From CAWDZK01 sp963807005 (GTDB lineage: Bacteria; Actinomycetota; Actinomycetes; JACCUZ01), in assembly GCA_963807005.1 (NCBI GenBank), contig CAWDZK010000005.1:372001-436000 (forward strand): a DNA stretch of 64,000 nucleotides, read 5' to 3'. How positions within the stretch are numbered: position 1 is the stretch's first letter; each line of letters starts with the position of its first letter. Shown here piece after piece: positions 15,493 through 25,534 of this stretch. Below the pieces are notes generated by a model that was not told the DNA's origin, made no database searches, and saw nothing but the letters and a program-made list of their open reading frames with translations. The translations under genes and the position numbers were made by a program.

Positions 15493-16386
15493 CTAGGTCG
15501 TCGCCGGGACGAGCACCGACCAGGCGGCGGGGCGCACCGTCCAGGACCTCGACGTGACCGGTCCGGACAGCTCGCCGTCGGCGTTGACGGGGAAGGAGTC
15601 GCCGCCGACTGTGACAGTGCGCCCGCGGAGAACCAGGACGTCGTCGCGCTGCCCGTGGTCGCCGTCGCGCAGCGCGGTGGCGAAGCCCAGCCGGGCGAGT
15701 GGTCCGGTCGAGGTCGCGACGATCACGTCCACCAGCCCGTCGTCGGGGACCGCGTCGGGCGCGAGCTCGGTACCGCCGCCGATCGTGCGGCCGTTGGCGA
15801 CGCCGACCATGAGCACCTCGCCGTCTGCGTGCGCGGGCTCGCCGTCGACGACCACGTGCAGCGACCAGCCCCCGGGACGGACCCCGGCTGCGACGCTGCC
15901 CACCGCGTAGGCCGCGGCGCCGAGCCGGTCCTTGAGCCCGCTGGCGTGCTGGGCCGCCTCTGCACCGATGCCCACGTGCACGGCGTTGACCACGATGCCG
16001 CCGTCGTCGTCGACGAGGAGGTCGAGCGGCCGGGGCCGGCCGGTGAGGAGGGCCTGCGCTGCCGCGGCCGGGTCGAGCGGCACGCCCAGTGTCCGGGCCA
16101 GGTCGTTGCCGGTGCCCAGCGGGACCAGGCCCAACGGGCGGCCCGGGCTGAGCTCGCCACGCCTGTGCAGCGCCGCGACGGCGGTGTGCACCGACCCGTC
16201 GCCACCGGCGACGACCAGCGTCTCCTCGCGGCCCAGGCGGTCGAGCACCCGCTCCAGGTCGCCGGGCTCGGCGCAGACCTCCCGGCGGACCCCGGTCCCG
16301 GCGCGCAGGACGGACAGGGCCGCCTCGACCGCGTCGTCCGCCGTCCCACCGGCCGACTCGTTCGTGACCACGACCAGCGGGTTCAC
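15493..16386 (-). CDS. Diacylglycerol/lipid kinase family protein (YegS/DagK type)
   Basis: 297 residues with the DAGK catalytic domain: an N-terminal strand NPLVVVTNESAGG, the nucleotide-binding GGDGSVHTA (~residues 75-83), and PLGTGNDLARTLGVP. A C-terminal beta-sandwich domain follows (VNAVHVGIGAEA, VANGRTIGGG, VNADGELSG). It phosphorylates a lipid such as diacylglycerol or a sphingoid-like alcohol at the membrane surface. The GTG at 16386 has GAGGAG 7 nt upstream. It is convergent with the sigma gene (13 nt) and divergent from purA (75 nt). Confidence 0.9.
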   Translation of the reverse strand: MNPLVVVTNESAGGTADDAVEAALSVLRAGTGVRREVCAEPGDLERVLDRLGREETLVVAGGDGSVHTAVAALHRRGELSPGRPLGLVPLGTGNDLARTLGVPLDPAAAAQALLTGRPRPLDLLVDDDGGIVVNAVHVGIGAEAAQHASGLKDRLGAAAYAVGSVAAGVRPGGWSLHVVVDGEPAHADGEVLMVGVANGRTIGGGTELAPDAVPDDGLVDVIVATSTGPLARLGFATALRDGDHGQRDDVLVLRGRTVTVGGDSFPVNADGELSGPVTSRSWTVRPAAWSVLVPATT

Positions 16387-16461
16387 GTAGCATCTCCTCG
16401 CACGTCCGGCAGGTCCCCGCACGGAACTGCCCCCTCGTCCCCGACGGAAAACAGGTGTCCT

Positions 16462-17748
16462 GTGCCGGCGATCGTCCTCCTGGGCGCCCAGTGGGGTGAC
16501 GAGGGCAAGGGCAAGGCGACCGACCTGCTCGGCTCCTCGGTCGACTACGTGGTGAAGTACAACGGGGGCAACAACGCCGGCCACACGATCGTGATCGACG
16601 GTGAGAAGTACGCCCTGCACCTGCTGCCCTCGGGGATCCTCACACCGGGGGTCGTGCCGGTGATCGGCAACGGGGTGGTCATCGACCTGGCGGTGCTGTT
16701 CACCGAGCTCGACGCCCTGGACGCCCGAGGGGTCGACACGTCGAGGCTGCTGGTCAGCGCGAGTGCGCACCTGATCGGGCCGCACCACCGCACCATCGAC
16801 AAGGTCGCCGAGCGCTTCCTGGGTGACGCCAAGCTGGGCACCACCGGTCGCGGGATCGGCCCGACGTATGCCGACAAGATGTCCCGCGTGGGCATCCGTG
16901 TCCAGGACCTGTTCGACGAGAAGATCCTGCGGCAGAAGGTCGAGGGCGCCCTCGAGCTGAAGAACAACCTGCTGGTCAAGGTGTACAACCGGCGTGCCAT
17001 CACGGTGGACGAGGTGGTCGAGGAGTTCCTGTCCTTCGCCGAGCGCCTGCGGCCGATGGTCGCCGACACCGGCCTCGTCCTGAGCCAGGCACTCGATCGC
17101 GGGGACACCGTCCTGCTCGAGGGCGGACAGGCAACCCTGCTGGACGTCGACCACGGCACCTATCCGTTCGTCACGTCGTCGAACCCGACGGCCGGCGGCG
17201 CGTGCACCGGCTCCGGCATCCCGCCGACCCGCATCGACCGGGTCGTCGCTGTGGTGAAGGCCTACGCCACGCGGGTCGGGGCCGGGCCGTTCCCGACCGA
17301 GCTGCTCGACGCCGATGGTGAGAAGCTGCGTGCCGACGGGGCCGAGTTCGGCACGACCACCGGCCGGCCCCGACGCTGCGGCTGGTACGACGCGGTGGTC
17401 GCGCGCTACGCCGCCCGGGTCAACGGCGTCACCGACTTCGTGCTGACCAAGCTCGACGTCCTCACCGGCTGGGAGAAGGTCCCCGTCTGCGTCGCCTACG
17501 ACGTGGACGGCGTCCGGCACGACGAGATGCCGATGACGCAGACCGACTTCCACCACGCGAAGCCTGTCTACGAGGAGCTCGACGGCTGGGACGAGGACAT
17601 CTCCTCCGCGAGGTCGCTGGCCGACCTGCCGAAGACGGCCCGGCAGTACGTCGAGTCGCTCGAGGCGATGTCCGGTGCGCCGATCTCGGCGATCGGCGTC
17701 GGCCCAGGCCGCGAGCAGACCGTGCAGGTGCGGTCGCTGCTCGGCTGA
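16462..17748 (+). CDS. purA: Adenylosuccinate synthetase
   Basis: Joins IMP and aspartate with GTP hydrolysis to form adenylosuccinate, the first committed AMP step. 428 residues, the normal bacterial length. P-loop and catalytic region: GAQWGDEGKGK (residues ~8-18, with catalytic Asp), NGGNNAGHTI, and GTTGRGIGPTYADK. NPTAGGACTGSGIPPT and the GTP-binding TKLDVL follow later. The GTG at 16462 is chosen because family homology begins exactly there (VPAIVLLGAQWGDEG); the longer open frame upstream mirrors the lipid kinase gene. Confidence 0.97.
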   Translation: MPAIVLLGAQWGDEGKGKATDLLGSSVDYVVKYNGGNNAGHTIVIDGEKYALHLLPSGILTPGVVPVIGNGVVIDLAVLFTELDALDARGVDTSRLLVSASAHLIGPHHRTIDKVAERFLGDAKLGTTGRGIGPTYADKMSRVGIRVQDLFDEKILRQKVEGALELKNNLLVKVYNRRAITVDEVVEEFLSFAERLRPMVADTGLVLSQALDRGDTVLLEGGQATLLDVDHGTYPFVTSSNPTAGGACTGSGIPPTRIDRVVAVVKAYATRVGAGPFPTELLDADGEKLRADGAEFGTTTGRPRRCGWYDAVVARYAARVNGVTDFVLTKLDVLTGWEKVPVCVAYDVDGVRHDEMPMTQTDFHHAKPVYEELDGWDEDISSARSLADLPKTARQYVESLEAMSGAPISAIGVGPGREQTVQVRSLLG

Positions 17749-17794
17749 CCGGCCGGCCGACTGCCTGCGCACGGACGGCCGCCGGGCCAGGACC

Positions 17795-17824
17795 GGGCCC
17801 GCCGACGCTGCGGCCGGCGGGCCC
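17795..17824. terminator. Hairpin between purA and the subtilisin gene
   Basis: GGGCCCGCCG (17795-17804) and its perfect complement (17815-17824) enclose a 10-nt loop. It sits between converging genes, so it can serve both strands. Confidence 0.65.
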
Positions 17825-17831
17825 GTCCCGA

Positions 17832-20800
17832 CTACCGCTTGGTGACCGTGATGGGCGTGTCCACCGTCGTGGTGCCGGACACCCCGTTCGCGTCCATCTC
17901 GCTGTGCACGTTCCCGGCGCCGGCCTTGTCCCCGCGGACCCGCACCTGGTACGTGAGGCTGTCGCCCGGCACCGGGTCGGTCGAGCTGATCACGATGTCG
18001 TCGGCGGGCAGCAGCTCCTGCACGTCCCCGGCGCCCGCAGCGTTCTCGGCTCCGACCAGGTACGGCTGGCCCGGGTCGGTCTGCGGTGCCGCGTAGGCAT
18101 AGCTGATGTCCTGGACCCCGTTGAGCCCGATCCAGACCTGGAACGCACGGGTGTCGGAGGTGCCCCAGACGTTGACGTCCCACTGGACCACCAGCCAGCT
18201 GTTCGTCCCGTCGGTCAGCACGGCCGCCGAGATACCGGGGGCACCGCCGCCGTCCAGGTCGGTCCAGAACGGCGCCAGGATGTTGTTCGGCGCGTTCGGG
18301 GACGCCCCGGCCGGCAGGGTGCAGCACTCGTTGTCAGCCGCCGAACCTCCGCCCACCACCAGGTAGCCGTTGGAGTCGACGCCGACCCGGGTGGCCGGCT
18401 GCCCGTTGTAGAGGAACGCCGGCACGTCGTAGTTCTGGATGGCCTCGTCGCCGATCGGCGTCGGGACCACTCCCAACGACCGGATGTCCAGGTACCCGCT
18501 TCCGGCGTAGCCGGCCGGCCCCATCGACGGCACCCCGAGCTGCGACCCGGCCAGGGTCGCCGAGGCGCGCGGCCGGCGACCGACGATGTCCAGGTTGCGG
18601 TTCACCGTGGTCGTCACGGTGACGTCCTGGGCCTGGAAGGAGTTGTTGGTCGCGGTGACCGAGCAGGTGGCCGTCTGGCCCTTGACCAGCGCGGCCTGGT
18701 CGCAGCTCTGCGTCAGGCTGACCGACCCCTGCTGAGGCACGAAGGCCACCGGCAGGTGGGCGGTCCCGCGGTTGGTCCGGAAGTACACCGTGGCGAACTG
18801 CTGGCTGCCCGTCGTGGCGGTGGACTCCAGGGTGATCCGGAACGACCCGCTCCGGCCGGGCCGGAGGGTCCGGCTCGTCGGGCTGAAGGTGATGGTCGTG
18901 CCAGCAGGCACGTCGGCACTCGGCTTGACCTTGAGCGACCGGCCGGTGACGTTGGTCAGCGTGCGGGTGGTGGTGACCCGGCCCGGCATGGTGGGCGCGT
19001 TGATCGACGGGATGTTGACGTCGATCGCGTGCAGCGGGTCGCCCGCAAGGGCGGCCATGTCTGCCGCCGTGTCGGAGATCGTCACCGGTGCCTCGATCGC
19101 GAGCCCCACGTCGATGCGACCAGCGCCCATGTCGAACGCGTCCGCAGGGGTGGTCAGGTCCTCCTTGACCACTGCCGTCCGCGACTGGGTCATCATCGCG
19201 GACTTGATCTGCCCCGGGGTCCAGCCCGGGTGCACGGCGGCGACCAACAGGGCCGCGCCGGCGATGTGCGGTGACGACATCGAGGTCCCGGCGATGGCCT
19301 GGTAGTACTGCCCGGGCGGGCCGTCGGTCACGCTCCCCGGGGTCGGCGTCATGGCGGCGAGGATCTGCACGCCCGGCGCCGTGATGTCGGGCTTGATGAA
19401 CTGACCGGCCGGGCCGCGCGAGGAGAACGCCGCCATCACGTCGCCCTGACCGTTCTTCGCCGCACCCGCGGTGAAGGCGCCGGTGATGCCGGCGTGGGCG
19501 TTGATGAAGGCCAGCATCTGGGTGCCGTCGGCGACGTGCACCGCCGGCAGCCAGTGGTTGTCCGTCTCGACGTCGGCCTGCACCGGGTTGAAGAGGATCA
19601 TGCCGGCCGCGCCGCCCTGCTTGACGTTGTAGCCCTTGTCGACGCGGGCGTTCACGCCGCGCCGGCACACCACGATCTTCCCGGTGAACGTGCCGGGGTC
19701 GGCCTCGTGGTTGCAGACGGCGTCGGAGTACGGCGCGTCGGAGGCGAGCACGATCGGCAGCGGCCCCGCCCCCGCGGTGATCGACGCGCCCTCGACCTGG
19801 AAGGTGGCACCGTCGGCGGCCGTGAGGCTCAGCGTGGACGCGAACTCCCGCTCCTGCGTCGATGCGGCGACGGTCGTCACCCATGGGCTCAGGTGGTTGG
19901 CGGTGCCGGCGCCCGGTCCCTCGTTGCCCGCCGAGGCGGCCACGAAGACGCCCGCGTCGTAGGCGTCGAGGAACGCCAGCTCGGTCGGGTCGGTGAACGG
20001 GCTGGTACCGCCGCTGATGGAGAAGTTGATGACCTTGACGCCGTCGAGGATCGCCTGCTCCACCGCGGCCGCGGTGTCCGAGCTGTAGCAGCCGGAGGGG
20101 CCGCAGACCCGGTACTCGGCGATCTGTGCTCCGGGTGCGATGCCGTTGATCCTGGCGAGCTCCGGGCCGATCGTCTGGACCCCCTCGACCACGTTGCCGG
20201 CGGAGGTGGAGGCGGTGTGCGAGCCGTGGCCCTCCGCGTCGCGGGCAGTGCCCGGGTACACGGTGTCGGAGTTGAAGGCGTCGTACGTGTCCAGGAACGA
20301 CTGTCCGCCGACGAGCTTGTTGGTGCAGACGAAGGGGTCGCTCTCCGGCGTCAGCGGGTTGTCCCCGAAGTCGCACGGCAGCGCCGGGCCGGTGTACGCC
20401 GGCAGGTCTGCGCGTCCGGCGAACGAGGGGTGCTCGGGCCAGACGCCCGTGTCGAGGTTGCCCAGCAGCACCCCCTGGCCGGCGTTCGACTCGGTGTGCA
20501 GCGCGGCGTACGCGGCGTCGGCATTGATGAAGTGGCTGCTGGAGTCGGTGAGCGGCTGCCGCAGCGCGTCCCGCTGGACCGCCACCACGCCGGGCACCCG
20601 GAGGATGCGGCGCACCTCGTTGCCCGGCACGAGCGCCGCCACTCCGCCGTACACGATGCGGTAGCTGCGGGTGATGGTGGTGGCGGGCACCGCGGCCGAC
20701 ACCTGCTCGGAGATGCCGCGCTCCTGGGAGCGGATGTGGCCCAGGTAGCGCGCCGACTCGGGGCTGCCGAGGCGCAGCGGCTGGTCGGTGACGCTGGGGC

Positions 20801-21116
20801 TGGTGGCCGCGTAGCCGGAGACGGTTCCCTTGTAGCCGGCGAGGGCGTCGTAGTCGTACTTGATGAGCACCGGGATCTTCTTGGCGCTGCTGATGTTCTT
20901 CAGCGCCACGGGTGTCTGGGCCAGTCGGCTGCTCGACGCCTTGTCGGCGGACGCGGCGCCGACCAGCTGCGGCTGGCCGGCGGCCAGCGAGAAGCCATCG
21001 GTCGGCCGGGTGTCGGCGGAGGCGGAGGTGGCGGGCAGGCCGGTGACGAACAGGGCGGTCACCGACGCGGCCAGAGCGAACCTGGTCATCGGGGAACGGC
21101 GCAACGCAACGCGCAT
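17832..21116 (-). CDS. Secreted subtilisin-like serine protease (S8) with PA insert
   Basis: 1094 residues. A signal peptide (~1-34) ends ATSASA. An I9-type propeptide spans ~85-185. The catalytic triad is Asp222 (NLDTG), His297 (GHGSH) and Ser612 (GTSMSSPHIAG); Asn398 (ASAGNEG) supplies the oxyanion. A protease-associated domain is inserted between His and Ser (~460-540). After the catalytic domain come Fn3-like beta domains and a C-terminal beta module (LGVVPTPIGDEAIQNYDVPAF, APFWTDLDGG). It is an extracellular protease, probably for nutrient or envelope protein turnover. ATG 21116 has GAAGGAAG upstream; TAGGTT near 21196-21201 is a likely -10, giving a ~75-nt leader. Confidence 0.93.
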   Translation of the reverse strand: MRVALRRSPMTRFALAASVTALFVTGLPATSASADTRPTDGFSLAAGQPQLVGAASADKASSSRLAQTPVALKNISSAKKIPVLIKYDYDALAGYKGTVSGYAATSPSVTDQPLRLGSPESARYLGHIRSQERGISEQVSAAVPATTITRSYRIVYGGVAALVPGNEVRRILRVPGVVAVQRDALRQPLTDSSSHFINADAAYAALHTESNAGQGVLLGNLDTGVWPEHPSFAGRADLPAYTGPALPCDFGDNPLTPESDPFVCTNKLVGGQSFLDTYDAFNSDTVYPGTARDAEGHGSHTASTSAGNVVEGVQTIGPELARINGIAPGAQIAEYRVCGPSGCYSSDTAAAVEQAILDGVKVINFSISGGTSPFTDPTELAFLDAYDAGVFVAASAGNEGPGAGTANHLSPWVTTVAASTQEREFASTLSLTAADGATFQVEGASITAGAGPLPIVLASDAPYSDAVCNHEADPGTFTGKIVVCRRGVNARVDKGYNVKQGGAAGMILFNPVQADVETDNHWLPAVHVADGTQMLAFINAHAGITGAFTAGAAKNGQGDVMAAFSSRGPAGQFIKPDITAPGVQILAAMTPTPGSVTDGPPGQYYQAIAGTSMSSPHIAGAALLVAAVHPGWTPGQIKSAMMTQSRTAVVKEDLTTPADAFDMGAGRIDVGLAIEAPVTISDTAADMAALAGDPLHAIDVNIPSINAPTMPGRVTTTRTLTNVTGRSLKVKPSADVPAGTTITFSPTSRTLRPGRSGSFRITLESTATTGSQQFATVYFRTNRGTAHLPVAFVPQQGSVSLTQSCDQAALVKGQTATCSVTATNNSFQAQDVTVTTTVNRNLDIVGRRPRASATLAGSQLGVPSMGPAGYAGSGYLDIRSLGVVPTPIGDEAIQNYDVPAFLYNGQPATRVGVDSNGYLVVGGGSAADNECCTLPAGASPNAPNNILAPFWTDLDGGGAPGISAAVLTDGTNSWLVVQWDVNVWGTSDTRAFQVWIGLNGVQDISYAYAAPQTDPGQPYLVGAENAAGAGDVQELLPADDIVISSTDPVPGDSLTYQVRVRGDKAGAGNVHSEMDANGVSGTTTVDTPITVTKR

Positions 21117-21386
21117 CGGGGCTTCCTTCACGACGATCGGACAGGACCCTTCCTGGGCGCCGAGCGTTGTGAACCCCCCTCGGCCGAGCCGGAACCTAGG
21201 GCACCCCGGGCCGCGGCGACAAGATCTTCTGGTGAGGAATCGATCGCGGGGTCCGCGGTGCTGGCCCGACCGGGTGACGGCGCACACCGGTTGTGACGGG
21301 TCCTCACCCGGTGCAGTCGTGACGGCGACCCGGACCCGGTGGTGCGACCGGTCAGGCGGCCGCGCCGAGCCTCACCCCGGTCGCGC

Positions 21387-21392
21387 TAGTTT
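21387..21392 (+). promoter_or_regulatory. -10 box (TAGTTT) of the RimJ-like GNAT gene, leaderless
   Basis: TANNNT hexamer 6 nt before GTG 21399. The protease promoter is nearly 200 bp upstream on the other strand. Confidence 0.55.
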
Positions 21393-21398
21393 CTGCCG

Positions 21399-22025
21399 GT
21401 GACCCGCGCACCAGAGCCGATCGAGCTGACCAACCCTGTGGTCCGCCTCCGCCCGGCGTCCACCGACGACGCGGCCGAGCTGTTCGCCGCGGTGTCCGAC
21501 GAGCGGGTCTGGGCAGCGGGCTACGGCGGCGGTCCGGCCGCCCGGTTCGCCGACGTCGACGGTGCCCGGGCCTTCCTGGCCGTGGCCGACAGGGGCGCGT
21601 CCGGGCCGCGGCAGGCCTGGGTCGCCCGGCTCGCCGCCGACTCCGACCTCGGGGCGGCGGGCACGGTCGTCGGCACCAGCAGCCTGGGCGAGTGGGACCT
21701 GGCCAACGAACGCATCCACCTGGGCTGGACGGCGTACGGGCCGGCCTGGTGGGGCGGACCGGTCAACCCGGCCTGCAAGCTGGCCCTGCTCGGCTACGCC
21801 TTCGACGAGCTCGGCTTCGGCCGGGTGAAGCTGCAGACCGACCTGGTCAACACCCGGTCGCAGGCCGCGATCGCCAAGCTCGGCGCGATGCGCGAGGGCG
21901 TGCTGCGCCGGCACATCAAGCGCGCCGACGGGAGCTGGCGGGACACGGTCGTCTTCTCGATCCTCGCCGACGAGTGGCCCGGGGTCCGGTCCCGCCTCGA
22001 GGAGCGCCTGGCCACGGCCCGCTGA
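21399..22025 (+). CDS. GNAT family N-acetyltransferase (RimJ/RimL-like)
   Basis: 208 residues with the RimJ/RimL layout: VVRLRPASTDDAAELF at the N-terminus, GTSSLGEWDLANERIHLGWTAYGPAWWG (the strand pair before the acetyl-CoA site), then NPACKLALLGYAFDELGFGRVKLQTDLVNTRSQAAIAKLGAMREGVLRRH. This last part is the acetyl-CoA-binding helix and the hallmark N-x-x-S-Q-x-A-I-x-K-L-G motif. Ribosomal-protein or small-molecule acetylation is possible; the acceptor is unknown. There is no SD sequence, consistent with leaderless expression. Confidence 0.88.
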   Translation: MTRAPEPIELTNPVVRLRPASTDDAAELFAAVSDERVWAAGYGGGPAARFADVDGARAFLAVADRGASGPRQAWVARLAADSDLGAAGTVVGTSSLGEWDLANERIHLGWTAYGPAWWGGPVNPACKLALLGYAFDELGFGRVKLQTDLVNTRSQAAIAKLGAMREGVLRRHIKRADGSWRDTVVFSILADEWPGVRSRLEERLATAR

Positions 22026-22036
22026 GACGGACGCCT

Positions 22037-22115
22037 GCTTGGCGTGGCAGAACAGCGCTTGTCGCGGCACCTGCACCCCGCCAAGTGCGGGTCGACCACG
22101 TTGACGTGGTCGACA
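22037..22115 (-). repeat. 79-bp composite repeat, copy B
   Basis: Inverted relative to copy A at 9611-9689. GCTTGGCGTGGC (22037-22048) is followed after 8 nt by a diverged copy GCTTGTCGCGGC, then 21 nt, then the palindrome GTCGACCACGT/TG/complement (22091-22114). The first 12-mer is identical to copy A and every internal spacing is conserved. Confidence 0.8.
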
Positions 22116-22134
22116 CGCGCTGGGAGGGGAGGGC

Positions 22135-22140
22135 TAATCT
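22135..22140 (+). promoter_or_regulatory. -10 box (TAATCT) of the aminotransferase, leaderless
   Basis: TANNNT hexamer 7 nt before ATG 22148. It lies 20 nt downstream of repeat copy B, which therefore occupies the -35 and upstream region of this promoter. Confidence 0.6.
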
Positions 22141-22147
22141 CGCGGCC

Positions 22148-23524
22148 ATGACCGACCAGTCCCTTGCCGGGCCGACGCCCGACCCCGCCGCCGGCGCCCG
22201 CGCCTACGAGCTCGACCGCGCCCACGTCTTCCACTCCTGGTCCGCCCAGGCGCTGATCTCGCCGATGGTGGTGGCGGGAGCGCAGGGTTGCTACGTCTGG
22301 GACTACGACGGCAACCGCTACCTCGACTTCTCCTCGCAGCTGGTCAACATCAACATCGGTCACCAGCACCCGAAGGTCGTGGCCGCGATCCAGGAGCAGG
22401 CCGGACGGCTCACGACGATCGCGCCGCAGCACGCCAACGACCAGCGCTCCGAGGCGGCCCGCCTCATCGCCGAGCGGGCGCCCGCGGACCTCAACAAGGT
22501 CTTCTTCACCAACGGCGGTGCCGACGCGATCGAGAACGCCGTGCGGATGGCTCGGCTGCACACCGGCCGGCACAAGGTGCTCACGACCTACCGCAGCTAC
22601 CACGGCAACACCGCGACCGCCGTCCAGATGACCGGTGACCCGCGCCGCTGGCCCAACGACGGCGGCGCCACCGGCGTCGTGCACTTCTTCGGGCCGTACC
22701 CCTACCGGTCGCCGTTCTGGTCGGACTCGGTCGAGCAGGAGGGCCAGCGGGCGCTGCAGCACCTCGAGCAGGTGCTGGCCTTCGAGGGACCGGGCACCAT
22801 CGCGGCGGTGGTGCTGGAGACCATCCCCGGCACCGCCGGCATCCTCGTCCCCCCGGACGGCTACCTGGCCGGCGTCCGCGAGCTGTGCGACCGCCACGGC
22901 ATCATCTTCGTCGCCGACGAGGTGATGTGCGGCTTCGGCCGGGCCGGTGAGTGGTTCGCTGTGGACAAGTGGGACGTCCGCCCCGACCTCATCACCTTCG
23001 CCAAGGGCAGCAACTCCGGCTACGTTCCGCTCGGCGGCGTGATCATCTCCGACGCCATCGCCGCCACCTTCGCCGAGCGGGTGTTCCCCGGCGGCCTCAC
23101 CTACAGCGGCCACCCGCTGGCCTGCGCCGCGGCGGTCGCCAGCATCACGGCGATGGCCGAGGAGGGCATCATCGAGCACGCCCGCCGGATCGGCGAGGAC
23201 GTGCTCGGCCCCGGCCTGCGCGGGCTGGCGGAGCGGCACCCCTCGGTGGGGGAGGTGCGCGGCCTCGGCGTGTTCTGGGCCCTGGACCTGGTCAAGGACA
23301 AGGGCACCCGCGAGATGCTCGTGCCGTACAACGCCTCCGGCGAGGCGAACGCGCCGATGGCCAAGCTCGTCGCAGCCTGCAAGAGCCACGGCCTGCTGCC
23401 GTTCGTCAACTTCAACCGGCTGCACGTCGTCCCGCCGTGCACGGTCACCGACGAGGAGGCCAAGGAGGGTCTGGCCATCCTCGACGAGGCGCTCACCGTG
23501 GCCGACGAGCACACCACCGGGTGA
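22148..23524 (+). CDS. Class III PLP-dependent aminotransferase
   Basis: 458 residues. Fold type I features: GCYVWDYDGNRYLDFSSQL near residue 45, NGGADAIENAVRMAR (~120, PLP phosphate), YRSYHGNT, VADEVMCGFGRAGEW with the PLP-nitrogen Asp (~260), and TFAKGSNSGYVPLGG carrying the Schiff-base lysine (~285). TYSGHPLACAAA follows. The family covers omega-amino acid:pyruvate, taurine and related aminotransferases; the substrate is not determinable. Transport or degradation genes for an amine are not adjacent; the polyamine-type ABC system is 26 kb away. Confidence 0.93.
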   Translation: MTDQSLAGPTPDPAAGARAYELDRAHVFHSWSAQALISPMVVAGAQGCYVWDYDGNRYLDFSSQLVNINIGHQHPKVVAAIQEQAGRLTTIAPQHANDQRSEAARLIAERAPADLNKVFFTNGGADAIENAVRMARLHTGRHKVLTTYRSYHGNTATAVQMTGDPRRWPNDGGATGVVHFFGPYPYRSPFWSDSVEQEGQRALQHLEQVLAFEGPGTIAAVVLETIPGTAGILVPPDGYLAGVRELCDRHGIIFVADEVMCGFGRAGEWFAVDKWDVRPDLITFAKGSNSGYVPLGGVIISDAIAATFAERVFPGGLTYSGHPLACAAAVASITAMAEEGIIEHARRIGEDVLGPGLRGLAERHPSVGEVRGLGVFWALDLVKDKGTREMLVPYNASGEANAPMAKLVAACKSHGLLPFVNFNRLHVVPPCTVTDEEAKEGLAILDEALTVADEHTTG

Positions 23525-23539
23525 CCGGTCGCCCGTTGG

Positions 23540-23545
23540 TAGCGT
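23540..23545 (+). promoter_or_regulatory. -10 box (TAGCGT) of the gene preceding purD, leaderless
   Basis: TANNNT hexamer 7 nt before ATG 23553. Because the downstream gene overlaps purD by four bases, this is probably also the purD promoter. Confidence 0.6.
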
Positions 23546-23552
23546 CGCGGCG

Positions 23553-24130
23553 ATGAGCTACGACATCTTCTTCGTCCGGCGCGACCCCGGCCAGTCGTTC
23601 GAGGACGCGCTCGAGGACGTCGAGGAGTCCTACGACGGGGGCGACCCCGGCCCGCTCACCGACGCCGACCTCGAGCTGTGGGACGCCGTGCTGCCGGCCG
23701 CCCGGGAGGTGCTCGGGGAGACTGCCGAGCTCAGCCAGGACGACGAGGAGACCCGCGAGCTCACCGACCCGGTCACCGGCATCGGGCTCACGCTGGTCTC
23801 GGGGGAGTTCCAGGTGCATGTCCCCGAACGTCCCGTCACCGGTGACGAGGACCTGATGCTGATGGGCCGGGTCTACGAGCTGGCCCGCGCGGTGGAGGAC
23901 GCGACCGGCCTGGAGGGCTACGACCCGCAGCTCGGCGAACCGGTCAGCGACATCAGCGACACGTCGCCCACCCGGCGCCACTGGGCCGACGACCCCGACG
24001 ACCCCGACGACGACGGGCCGGCCGGCGCGCAGGCCCGCGGGCCCGAGGCGACCCGCGCCCTCGACCCGGAGCCGTTCGACCCCGAGCCCGCTGATGCCCC
24101 GCCGCGCCGGTGGTGGCAGTTCTGGAAGCC

Positions 24131-24134
<4 letters not shown>
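23553..24134 (+). CDS. Acidic hypothetical protein translationally coupled to purD
   Basis: 193 residues and very acidic. The N-terminal ~130 residues look like a small folded domain (MSYDIFFVRRDPGQSFEDAL, LTDPVTGIGLTLVSGEFQVHVPE, LMLMGRVYELARAVEDATGL), whose YDIFF/GL/YELA pattern recalls small DUF domains of unknown role. A disordered Asp/Pro/Glu linker and a C-terminal PPRRWWQFWKP tail follow; the tryptophan-rich end may contact membrane or a partner. It overlaps purD by GTGA (24131-24134), so purD translation is likely coupled to it. No function is known to me. Confidence 0.8.
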
Positions 24135-25411
<1,277 letters not shown>

Positions 25412-25534
25412 CGACGGCACAACGCGGTGCCACGGGACCGGGAGCCGGTCACACGGTTGGTTCTGCCGTCGTCCGTGCCGGTGGCCGGTCCGGTCGGGGA
25501 GCTATCCGCCCCGCCGGTGCGGGAGGATGACGCC

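Noticed and set aside
15313..16461. Extension of purA upstream
   Set aside because: It reads against the lipid kinase gene; PurA homology starts at 16462.
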